A DNA stretch of 64,000 bases from Melolontha melolontha. Taxonomy: Eukaryota > Arthropoda > Insecta > Coleoptera > Scarabaeidae. The stretch is taken from assembly GCA_935421215.2 (NCBI GenBank), contig OW285240.1, positions 36,137,914 to 36,201,913 of the forward strand, in the 5' to 3' direction. Shown one piece after another: positions 54,452 to 64,000 of the stretch. Position 1 is the stretch's first letter. Every line of letters begins with the position of its first letter. The position numbers and the translations under genes are program-made. A model generated the notes under the pieces. The model had not been told where the DNA came from and searched no databases. It saw nothing but the letters and a program-made list of their open reading frames with translations.

Positions 54452-55465
54452 TTAACCCTAAGATGCATAAACCGGCCTTATCAGGTTCGGAGTAATATTT
54501 GATTGCTCGTAAGTTGTATAAAATATTCTTAAATTGATCCATCTGGTCAATCAATTTTTAAAATTTGCATGTACATAAACAGCTAAGCTTGTTATTGGTG
54601 GCGTATGTTGTCAGACAATTTGAAGTAAACGAATTTACATGTTTGCACTCACTGTAACATACATTATTACAGGATGTAAAATACCAGTGCAGCATATTTA
54701 ATCATTCAGTTTAATCTCAAGCTTCATTGAGTGAAGCTGTTGCGCAAAAGCAATAGTGGCATCGAAAAAGTGTGTACAAAGTGTAAAATTTGGTGATTTT
54801 AAATTCGAGGAAACACTGTTGCAATGGACAAATAAGTGTGGTGATCACCTGAAGAAAGTGCTGCGACTGAACTAGGAAATTATTACATAATGGACCGTGA
54901 TTCCCAAGCAAATTCTGATGAGTTCTCTGGATCCGGTAGTGATGTCGATGATGATAATGCTAATGTAAAAAAATATTAGTGACAGTGATAATTTAAACCC
55001 GAATATGGCATCTGCTAATTTATATATTTCTCCAAGCAGCCTAGAGTGGAAAATAGATTCGCTAGCTAAAAATAAAATTCAACTACATAACACATTATTC
55101 GGTCAGCCTTGGTACAAAAACATGTGGTTACTGCATCAAGAGAAGCTTTTCAGTTACTTGTGACTTTCAATTGATTACGCAGGAATTTGTGCACTGTATA
55201 AACATGGTGCACGACGTGTTTACATTCGAAAATCAAAATCGTGACAGATGTAGATGTTGATGAACATTGTACATTTTAGGGATTACTTATTTATGCTGGA
55301 GTTGACAGAAACTGGGATGTTCCAACAAGGGAATTTTTTTTGATGAATTTGATAAGCCCATATATTGAACCACGATGTCCATATTTCGATATGAAGATTT
55401 ATTTGATTTGACGATCAAAGAACTCGGTTTAGAAACCGATAAAGTAGCACTGGTATCTTACATCC

Positions 55466-57066
55466 GTGGTGGAACCGCGCCGAATCGACAGTGCAACCGC
55501 CTCGACAGTTACATCAAAAGAGTATTTGTCGAATGGGGTAATATTTGCCACTACGCCGAAACGCTTTAGCATTACCGACAACGAGGTCGTTTAAGATCGG
55601 TAATTCGACTACCTATGACTGATCATTCTAAAAATTTTGGAGTTTTCGTTGTCGTATTATGCTTATCGTGGCATTAACGTGGTATATATGCTTATTTAAA
55701 TTTCGTTTTATTATTTTAAATTACGTTGCACATAAACGCGATTAGGTTACCAGTAAATATGGCATTATATTCCGTCTAGAAATGTGGTGACCGAACGACA
55801 CTGCTGCGCAAGACGCGCCCCCGTCAACTTAGCTTCTCCGATATGTTTATTCAATGTATAATGTAGCATTTGATTGGATAAGTAGGTGGTATACACATAC
55901 GTAATGTGTATATAGCCCTATGTCGCCCGGAGCCTGGTGTACTGGAGGGGTATCGTTTACCTGTACGTCGTTCTTCCACCACATTTCCGTACGGCATGAT
56001 AGCAGAAGAAAGAGAAAGAAGGGAAAGTATTCGGAATTTACAAATCGAAAGAAGAAATATGAGGAATGTAGCGGATTATTTCGCGAATACAAATTTAGAA
56101 AGAGTTTTAGGCTCTCACGTCAATTAGTAACAAATTGAATACAGCTTCTGGTGCCGTTAATGAATACAAACAATCATGACAATTCTTTATCAACGAAGTT
56201 AAAGATATTTATAACATTGTCATTTTATGCCCTCGGTAGCTATAAAAATTTAATTGATCAAAGTTATAATATTTCTATCAGCCAGGAGACCGTTTCGCAC
56301 TGTATAAATACAGTAACTAATTTAATTGTGGATAATTTAGCAAATGAGTGGGTTAAATTTCCAACAGAAGACGAAGAATAATTCCTTCACTGTGCGATAG
56401 GAATTATTTTGGAATGTAGCATGATTTCCTGGAGTATTAGGCGTGATAGACTGCACTCATATTCGAATACTAGCACCGGCGGTCGAGGAACCTAATTACG
56501 TAAATCGTAAAGGATTTCATTCAAAAAGCATTCAACTTCTATGTATGAATATGCAAAGCCTAAAGGACGGCTAGGTAAAATATTTTATTTCAGATATGCG
56601 ATTGTAACTTACGTATTTTATCAGTTAACTACACAATATTTTTTTTTATACGGTCATAAACGAGCATGCTGAGTGTTAGTTATTTACAGTTTTAGATATT
56701 ATGTTTAAGTAAAAGCGAGTAAAAAAACATTTCCGAAAATTATATAAAAGGAAGAACCGCATGAATGAAATAATTTTGCCCATTTACATTTTACATTTAC
56801 ATTACGTAATAATTGAATTTAAAATTATTGTAACATATTTGATGTTTCGTTATCCTTAAATTTGCATATGTGAACAATTTTCAGCATGTATCATGTCAAA
56901 TACGTTATCACATTCTTAAATTATGTGGCATCGATAAGAAGGCGACCACAATGTGACGTCGTCTTGTGCGCGGTCGAGATCGACTACAAATTATGGGAGG
57001 GGATACGATGACGATTTGGCATAGTAGCTATTTGGATCGACAACGTTCGTTTTAGGGCAAGGGCAA
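55466..57066 (+). mobile_element. PIF-Harbinger insertion inside piggyBac copy 1
   Basis: The piggyBac reading stops after VSYI at about 55466 and resumes at DVWEIY-like sequence at about 57066. Between them lies a Harbinger transposase remnant. Ends and the 3-bp duplication could not be resolved, so positions are approximate. Confidence 0.6.
55920..56573 (+). pseudogene. PIF-Harbinger transposase remnant
   Basis: Across frames: RNLQIERRNMRNVADYF, FRKSFRLSRQLVTN (N-terminal Harbinger motif), LSTKLKIFITLSFYALGSYK, SISQETVSHCINTVTNLIVD and NEWVKFPTEDEE, then after a shift FPGVLGVIDCTHIRILAPAV and EEPNYVNRKGFHSKSIQLLC. VIDCTHI carries the first catalytic Asp of the nuclease. The remaining catalytic residues are missing after MQSLKDG. 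The Myb-like partner gene of Harbinger elements was not found. Confidence 0.8.
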
Positions 57067-58425
57067 GAGTGATGTGTGGGAAATATATCGAGGTGACCAA
57101 CTTCTCGATTCGGCGCGGTTCAATCCCTGGTCTCTGTTTATTCAGCAATGCAAAACGTGCATCATACCAGATACCAATGCAAAAATTGATGAAAAACTTG
57201 TTAGCTTCAGAGGCAGATGCCGATTCGTACAGTACATGCCAAGCCAGCTGGCAAAATATGACCTGAAGACTTTTTGATGTGCAAATACAAACCTTGCTTT
57301 GCTCTTGATGGTTTAGTTTATGCCAGTCGCCAACCTAGGGAATCTACACATAATTCTGGTCTGAATCTGATAACTGACAATTTTTTACGAGTGTTCCACT
57401 GGCAGAGTTTGTTTTAGGAAAAAATATTACTATTATTGGTAAGCTACGTCAAAATAAACGAAATATTACAACATCGTAAACATAGTAAGTTACGTATCTA
57501 GAAAGAACAAACATGCAGTTTTACTAAGGACAACGCATTATGACAACTGTCAATGACGACGCTAAAAAGAAGCCCGAAATTGTCACCTATTATAATCAAA
57601 CAAAATGCGGGGTCGGCGTTTTGGATCAAATAGTATCAACATACACAAGTAAAAGGCATAATAAGTGATGGCTTATGACGCTCTCTTCAATATAGTAGGC
57701 ATGGCAGTACAAACACACAAACACAAAATCTTTCTACAAGATTGAGCAGAGGAACTGGTGATACCCTATATTGCAAGCAGATTGACTATTCCTAATATAT
57801 GACGTAGTGTTGTGGAGCGTATGAAAAGATTTATTGATGTCTCTGATCTACTTATACCTCAAACAAATGATACGATCAAGAGAAACAAATGCTCAGTGTC
57901 TCCTTCAAAAATAAATCGCAAAATGTGCAAATTGCGAAAATAGACAGGGTCACTATTATGTATGAAAACGGTCAAATATCTCTACAACAGTTCGAGATAT
58001 CCAAATGAAATTTCGTACACAAATATAAGAAAATGTTTGGATCTTTTTGACTATATTCTATTTTTTTTTCTTATCGCATACTTGAAATCCAAGTCTTACT
58101 TGATTTTTTTTAATAGCATCTGTGCATGGATTTGGAATCGTTGCAAAGATTATTTTTTTCTGAATTCAGTAATGCAAATATGGTATGTCTTTTTCTAAAA
58201 TAGTTAAAAAAATGTGTTTCGGCTTCTTGTGGGGTAAATGTATTTTTAATTTAGTTATTTAATTACACTTGAAACCGTTAACGTCCATCTGTGAGTTTTA
58301 GATTTGTTTCAGTTTTCATACGAAACTAAAACGTATTGAACTGAAAGAGAAAGATTTCTAATAGCAGCAATGATTGGATACGGTGACAAAAAACACACTT
58401 ATGCTGAAGTTCGTTGATTATTTAA

Positions 58426-60771
58426 CCCTTAACCACCCAGGTGCCGTCTGACAGACTACGCGATAAATATATTATTCCTGATATTTGTGTAATTCGACCG
58501 TCCATAAACCGGTTGCTCCATCTAATCATTTCTCTATTGTTGCTCCCACCACTACTCCCTACCCATGAGTCTATCATTACTCGTAAAGAAGTTATCGAAT
58601 TTTACGTACAGAATTCAGTTTGTCTCAGTTTGTCAGTCTGTCAGACGGCACCTGTTTGTTTGTGTACTAAATATTATGTGACGTGAAATGGCGGGTCCGT
58701 CGAAAAGAGAGAACTGTTTTGAAATGGCTTGAGGAAGTAGACGATGATGCAAGTGACATAGACAGTGCGTCAGAGAACGAAAATATAGAATCAGATCATG
58801 ATTCTGCTTCCGAAGTTTCGGAGGAAGACTCGCCTGATTATAGTGATGTTGATGAGAATGTGGTAGAACATGGTGAAAGTTCTACAAGCAAAAATTATTT
58901 ATATGGAAAAAACGAGTACAGATCGTGTACTACTGAGGTAGTTCCTTAATCGCGGGTGAGAAAAAACAACATTGTATTGAAAGTTCCCGTTCTCAAAGGA
59001 AGTGCTCGTGATCTTGGCCAAACTGCAGATCCATTTTCTATATGGAATTTCCTTTTTTCGGAGGATATTCTAGTTCAGATAGTTGAGTGGACAAATCATA
59101 AACTATTTCAAGTGCGATCAAACTATACACAAAAATATCATGTAAGTGATGTAGACATGATAGAATTGAAGGCCTTTCTAGGACTCTTGATTTATACTTC
59201 AATATTCAATTCCAATCATGAAAACATGGATACAATTTTCGCTACTGACGGGACAGGCAGAGATATATTTAGAGCGGTGATGAGCAAAAATCGTTTTTCA
59301 GTTCTGCTGTCTGCCCTAAGATTTGATGACCCTAGGACAAGAACCGAGCATAAAAAAGAAGATCCAACGGCAGCAATTTCTCAAGTTTTTCACAAATTTA
59401 TTGAAAACTGCCAAAATATCTATGGAATTGGGGATTCGGTGACAATCGACGATATGATTGTAAGTTTTAGAGGGCGAACACACTTCAAGATGTACATGCC
59501 AAATAAGCCGTGTAAATACGGCATAAAAATTATGTGTCTAACTGATTCCAGAACAAGCTATTTATACAATGCCTACATTTACAGCGGAAAGGGTTCCGAT
59601 GGACTTAGACTAAGCGAAGAAGAACATAAATTCTCTAAGCCAACACAGGCAGTAATACGTCTCGCGAAACCTCTCATTGGTAGTAATCGAAATGTTACTG
59701 CTGACAATTGGTTTAGTTCTATAGAACTTGTAGATATTTTACTAAGAAACAAGAAAAAAAAGGTCATTTTATGGATTTAGAGATGAGAAAACTATGGTAT
59801 CTTACGTGGGAAAAAAGGGAAAGGCTACCATCCTTGTTTCATCTATGCATAGCGGTGCATCTACCGATCCAGACACCCAGAAGCCAGACATTATCATGTA
59901 CTACAACCGTAACAAAGGAGGAGTAGACACAATTGATGAGAAGTGCGCAAAAAGTTCGTCAAGCCGACGCACTTGCAGATGGCCCAGGGGCCATCAATGT
60001 CAAGGATTCTGAAAACTATTGCCAGGGCAATAGTTTTCAGAATCCTTGACATTTTTATTGTTAATTCTTATATTCTACATCAATGTTACACGAGAAAATC
60101 GGTAATTAGGGAAAAGTCGGTATTTGCAAAACAACTAGCGGCCCAATTAGTACGTCAGCACATGGAAAGGCGACTAACAAATCCTCGAGTATCTCGCGAA
60201 GTACGTTCCAGCATTAGCAGAATTTTGGGAATTCCAGAAATAATTGCGCCATCAAGTGGTGAAGACCATTTATTGGAAAAACGCAAAGGATGTTATCTGT
60301 GCCCGAGGGCCAAAAACCGAATGACGAAATATCTATGTGTGCAGTGTAGAAAAGCAGTTTGTTTACAATGCTCAAAGCCAATTTGTAATACATGTGTAAA
60401 CAACCGCGATATTTAGCTCCTGCCGCAAAGTATTTTTATTAATTTTAGAGTTTTTTTGAGTTTTTCGTATACCTAATACAACCTTTTATTAATGAATATG
60501 CCTTAAGACATTGACAGGTTTTTATGATTTTTATGTTTATAATGGGAAGGCTTGAATTTATTTTACAAATAGTTCTTTATTTTGTTATTTTTAGTAAAAA
60601 AGTTTCCCAATTTTCCTTAGTTTTATGTCTTAGTAGGCTCATTTGTAACGTAAATACACAATAAACAATATTTTCAAAAAACGATGATTGTTTTTATGGT
60701 CTTTAATTAAGTAGTCTGTCAGACGTCACCTGGGTGTTTGTGTAAAAATATTTCACCTGGGTGGTTAAGGG
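58426..60771 (+). mobile_element. piggyBac element, copy 2, 2346 bp, TTAA-flanked
   Basis: The ends share CCCTTAACCACCCAGGTG as inverted repeats, with TTAA at 58422-58425 and 60772-60775. Subterminal copies of CACCCAGGTG..GTCTGACAGAC occur at both ends, and a further GTCTGTCAGACGGCACCTG copy is near 58632. The ends differ from copy 1, so this is a separate piggyBac lineage. Confidence 0.95.
58690..60416 (+). pseudogene. piggyBac transposase, copy 2
   Basis: Starts MAGPSKREN (58690), shifts into an acidic region (DDDASDIDSASENENIESDH), stop at 58947, then RVRKNNIVLKVPVLKGSARD, DPFSIWNFLFSEDILVQIVE, LGLLIYTSIFNSNHEN, FSVLLSALRFDDPRTRTEHK, VTIDDMIVSFRGRTHFKMYM (first Asp at 59448), VTADNWFSSIELVDILL (second, 59703) and IMYYNRNKGGVDTIDEKCAK (third, 59926). 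It ends with a Cys-rich domain CYLCPRAKN..YLCVQCRKAVCLQCSK. All three catalytic Asp remain. Breaks: the early shift, the stop, a shift at the A-run 59752-59760 where about 40 residues are also missing, and a 37-base inverted duplication at about 59990-60025. Relatively young. Confidence 0.9.
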
Positions 60772-61698
60772 TTAATGAAGTATATCCAAATAGAAATATC
60801 AATAAATCAACAGTTTCAAAAACGGTGAAAAGATATATGGATTCAGGCAGCATTAATAATCGTCTAAAATAAGGAAGACAAAAAACAAAAATTAATGACG
60901 AAAATTACTTGAATGTCTTTATTGATGTAATGTAATAGATAATGGTAAGGTTTCTGTCCATCAATTAGCTTTAAACCATAACATGTGTAGACGCTTTGTT
61001 CAAAAAATTACAAAAGAGGATTTTTATGCTTACACAATACACTTACTGTAAAAATTAAGTAAAGATGATTTTGATCGTAGGATTGAATTTTGCGAAGTTA
61101 TTTTGTTTCAAGTATAATTTTAACAGATGAAACATTTTGTTTAAATGGTCATGTTAACAGACACAACTGTAGATACCGGGCTAATTCAAATACGCACTGG
61201 ATGGATTAGGCTCATACACAGTATTCCCAAAAATTAAATGTTTGGATGGGATTTAGTAGCAACAATATTGTAGGACCTTTTTGTATTGAAGGCAACTTAA
61301 CATCAGATAATTATTTAGAACTATTGGAAGAAAATATAATCCTTCGACTTAATCAGAATCAGGAAATATTATTCCAGCTTGATACTGACCAGCACACTAT
61401 GGCATTGACGTTAGAAACTTTCTTAACGCTATTTTCTCAAACCGATGGATTGGCCGACGAGGAACGATCGAATGTCCGGCAAGGTCATCAGACTTGGCAC
61501 CACCTGATTTTCTTTTGTGGGGAATTTCAAAATTTAGGTTTACGTTAATAGGCCAGTCTCGAAGATCTCTAATTACGAATTCGGCAAGAAATTTCCGATA
61601 TATCTTTGATTTGGCGGCAAAACACAATTCGAGGCTTCATTCGAGGTATCCATTACTGCTAGGAAGTTAATGGTGGACACTTTGGACACCTTTTGTGA

Positions 61699-62288
61699 GT
61701 AGATTCTTATTTAATAAATGTTTTTTCTATTGCTGGCACCTACTCCAAAAAAAAAAAAACGAAATACGTTTTACCTGTTCTTTTTTTTTAACCATTTGGG
61801 AAAATAGAGGTACAGTATTTACATCGCTGAATTCGGAAAAAACATCTTTCCAACGATGCAAAATTCAAGCAATGTTTCCATTAAAAAAATCAAATTAGTC
61901 TTGGATTTCAAATATGCAATAAGAATAAAAATGAAAATACATATAGCCAAAAAGATTGAAATATTTATTTATATTATACGAAATTTTATTTAGATATTCC
62001 GAACGGTTCTCGAGATATTTGACCGTTTCTCCATTATTATTATATTATTCTCCATTGTGTAATCGTCGTAAATTTCAATGCTGCATGACAATAATTGTAA
62101 TTTTTTCGTTGTAAAATTTCATTTACGTTGGCAATTCATTGACATAGGCATTATCAGGTGGGGGAAATTTACAATTTGTGACAATCTAATAAAATATTGA
62201 AGTAATATTGACGACCAGAATTTATTGCTCGCGACAGTTCTACTTGTTATTGTAAGGTAAAAGCAATTTTTGATATATAATAGCTGAT
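61699..62288. other. Non-coding spacer
   Basis: No gene or repeat identified. Confidence 0.4.
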
Positions 62289-62397
62289 TGTTTTTTGTGA
62301 AATGATCTCTTGAATGTAGTTTTATTTCAATAATTTTGTAATGTTGCATTTTATAAAGTTTTAGTAGACGTACTTGTAAGACCCGGTTTTAGTGAAA
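62289..62397. repeat. Diverged single copy of the 20-kb palindrome repeat (family D)
   Basis: Matches 20363-20465 (GTGAAATGATCTCTTGAATG, then TTTATTTCAATAA and GCATTTTATAA..TTTTAGTAGAC). It stops after CCGGTTT. This shows that the palindrome is built from a dispersed repeat. Confidence 0.8.
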
Positions 62398-63129
62398 ATA
62401 GAAATTGGAACAGATATGCACCCTAGGGCTAGTAGACATATTTACAAAAATTTAATTATACTTATATATAATACAATTAATCGAATAAATTGGAAACTTA
62501 ATATTTTTCCTTTTGGAAATGATAGCATCAGAGGTTTAACGCATATAGTGTATGGCATAAACAGAGACCGAGAAAGAATATATATTCTATTCAAGACAAA
62601 TATGTGTGAAAGTTTAATAACAGAAAACTGATTAAAATATAATTTAATGCAGTGAAAGAACTAATTTTTTATCAAAAGTTTGGTAAATACATCATAGTAC
62701 CTCTTAGTCAATTTGAGAACGCTTTTTCATTCGATTTGTTACTTTTTCGAATGAAAAATTCAAGTTAAACCGCGTGTGAAAAATTCTGCTAAACTTAAAT
62801 TTTCGACTTGTTAATGCTTTGAAAATATTGTATAGGTATTAACTCGTAGATTTTAAGGCATGGAATTTTCTTTTGAAATTTCATAAAAAATACGTTTGAA
62901 GAATGTTTCATTTCGAAAATTACATTATGTTAAGTACCAAAATCAAGAGGATTTGTTACAGTTCAGAAAATAATTTATAAAGAAATAAATGCAAACAAAT
63001 TTATAGATATTTTGATGATAAGAAAGTTGTACCTCTAAAGTATCTTTAATATGTGCTCGATTGCATTTCTTAAATAATGTTGAAATTGGTTTAATTTATT
63101 TAATATAATTGAGATTATAATTAACTTCG
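62398..63129. other. Non-coding AT-rich stretch
   Basis: No gene recognised; the frame at 62392-62631 has no known motif. Confidence 0.4.
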
Positions 63130-64000
63130 CCTGCAGCATTGGGGGAGTGGATTGAGTCGCTTGCCAATGCCGTCACCAGTCCTAAGTCCTCATAAAGGAG
63201 GAAGGTACCTGGGTGAGGCTACCCGGGTAAAAAAAAATTAAAGGCTCGCAGAACCCATAATCAATCCTCGGAAGAAAAAGAACAACGTACGAAAATGGAA
63301 ACGAGTATGAAGGAAGAAATAATATATAATGCTGGAACATAACCACATAGAACGGAAAGGACCAAGAAATTATCCTGGAAATAACATAACACAGCGTCGA
63401 TATATGTGCTCTATCTGAGACAAGAAAAGGGTCAGACCACCTTGAAATATGGAAACTATGTGTACAGCGGCAAATTGAAAAATGATAGGGCATATTCGGT
63501 AGTGGCGATCCTGCTACATGAAGAATATGAGGACAGCATTGAAAAGATAAATGATGTAAATGATATAATTCTCACCGTTGCCCTTAATTACAATACTGAT
63601 AAACTACACATAAACACCTACGCTTTCGACACATCAAAGCCAAAAGAAGAAGCCGACGAATTTTTCATAGACCTTCAGAATGTAATAAACAAATTGGGTA
63701 AAAGCCAAAAAGCAATACTGAACGCACGCATTGGAGACTTTGAAATTCTCAGAGTAAAGCAGAAGTACAACGAACCAACATGTAATGAAAATGGAGAGTT
63801 GTTTATCGACTTGTGCGCAAGAAATGAGCTACTGATCAAGAACATATTCTTCGCACACAAAGAGCAGCATGAATTCACATTTAAAAACGATAAAGGTCAA
63901 AAATCGAACATAGATTACATAATAACGAACCAGACAATCATCCAGTTCAAATACTAGACGTTAGGGCACTGATCTTTGCGAACATAGGAAGTGACCACAA
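63130..64000 (+). pseudogene. RTE-type non-LTR element: 5' region and APE endonuclease, continues past the window
   Basis: A less AT-rich leader (GGGGGAGTGGATTGAGTCGC) precedes a frame at about 63390-63957: VLYLRQEKG (the usual ALSETR reads LYLRQE), YGNYVYSGK, VVAILLHEEYEDSIEKIN, INTYAFDTSKPKEEADEFF, SQKAILNARIGDFE, NENGELFIDLCARNELLIKN, FFAHKEQHEFTFKNDKGQKS, NIDYIITN. After a shift at about 63940 it continues VQILDVRALIFANIGSDH with the catalytic SDH. The GDxN motif expected before ARIG is damaged (ILNARIG), and the S-E-T-R motif needs a shift, so the nuclease is probably dead. These proteins are widely mislabelled craniofacial-development-like in databases. Confidence 0.85.

Larger units (their letters stand above)
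54890..57942 (+). pseudogene. piggyBac transposase, copy 1
   Basis: Starts MDRDSQANSDEFSGSGSDVD (acidic N-terminus), then LYISPSSLEWKIDSLAKNKI, ELTETGMFQQGNF, MSIFRYEDLFDL, RLETDKVAL-like (GLETDKVALVSYI), an interruption at about 55466-57066, then DVW/MCGKYI, ARFNPWSLFIQQCKTCIIPD, NAKIDEKLVSFRGRCRF (first catalytic Asp, IDE), YMPSQLAKYDLKTF, LITDNF (second Asp), KPEIVTYYNQTKCGVGVLDQ (third Asp position reads GVG instead of GVD), TYTSKRHNK, and AEELVIPYIASRLTIPN with a trace of the Cys-rich end. Many frameshifts and stops. Because the third Asp is changed and the gene is split, it is inactive. Confidence 0.8.
54456..57950 (+). mobile_element. piggyBac-type element, copy 1, split by a Harbinger
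   Basis: The left end CCCTAAGATGCATAAACC follows TTAA at 54452-54455 and is shared with the solo end at 23.19 kb. The right end was not found; the position given is where the transposase similarity stops. Confidence 0.7.
58344..61698 (+). pseudogene. maT/Tc1-like transposase gene split by piggyBac copy 2
   Basis: Left part (58344-58425): FLIAAMIGYGDKKHTYAEVR, a stop, LFN. Right part from 60772: NEVYPNRNINKSTVSKTVKR with YMDSGSINN, then ILTDETFCLNGHVNRHNCRY (first Asp), KLNVWMGFSSNNIVGPFCIE, GNLTSDNYLELLEENI, the second Asp region (FQLDT, shifted), NRWIGRRGTIECPARSSDL (third Asp), and the ending EVNGGHFGHLL at 61698. Removing piggyBac and one TTAA rejoins LFN and NEVYPNR in frame, which shows the insertion point exactly. 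Frameshifts and stops exist in the right part. Confidence 0.85.

Noticed and set aside
1..64000. CRISPR array or bacterial operon
   Set aside because: No spaced identical short repeats; gene content, introns and transposon types are those of an animal genome.

Overview
The window is AT-rich DNA that looks like an arthropod, probably insect, repeat-rich region. It is packed with mobile elements of classes common in insect genomes: mariner, maT/Tc1-like, piggyBac, MULE with a FLYWCH finger, PIF-Harbinger, hAT, Crypton, Penelope-like, R1/LOA-like, jockey-like and RTE elements, plus gypsy-like LTR fragments. I found no convincing single-copy host gene, rRNA or genuine tRNA. Nearly every coding stretch is a transposon gene, and nearly all are broken by stops or frameshifts. 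I cannot name the species.

Layout. 0-1.3 kb: start of an LTR element read leftward off the window edge (open Gag-like frame plus primer-binding-site-like sequence). 2.0-3.3 kb: a near-perfect palindrome built from a ~449-bp repeat. 3.3-11 kb: mostly non-coding, with a dead mariner at 7.7-8.3 kb. 11.1-12.4 kb: a Tc1/mariner-type element with good terminal inverted repeats. 15-19 kb: a decayed unclassified transposase, a pogo-like element, and a MULE that was itself hit by a 582-bp insertion. 19.9-20.9 kb: a second large palindrome. 20.9-22.5 kb: a ~250-bp tandem array carrying tRNA-like segments. 22.7-23.2 kb: gypsy integrase and piggyBac-end fragments. 25.8-28.8 kb: a partial tandem dimer of a Penelope-like element. 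29.6-33.3 kb: a 3.7-kb DNA transposon of an unclassified family, whose transposase gene is split by an 823-bp insertion. 35.6-40.2 kb: a decayed arthropod repeat gene, a probable LTR with a Gag start, and a MULE with its catalytic core. 41.3-48.8 kb: jockey-like RT pieces, a maT-like transposase, a hAT fragment, a Crypton and two mariners. 48.8-53.1 kb: a dead R1/LOA-like non-LTR element. 53.2 kb: a MITE. 54.5-57.9 kb: piggyBac copy 1, split by a Harbinger. 58.3-61.7 kb: a maT/Tc1-like gene split by piggyBac copy 2. 63.1 kb to the end: an RTE-type endonuclease.

The most interesting signal is a set of short non-coding repeats. They occur as tandem or head-to-head copies; three families have a copy bounded by exact 12-bp direct repeats, and two of those three contain a 44-nt segment that can be drawn as a type I hammerhead ribozyme. 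One of the two (336-bp monomer, in the 31-kb insertion) has the core changed at positions 3 and 8 from C-G to U-A, which would keep the pair. The same U3/A8 change appears in two other hammerhead-like segments, one beside the Penelope element and one in a palindrome at 29.3 kb. This fits retrozyme-like elements, but it comes from reading the sequence by eye and needs folding and cleavage tests.
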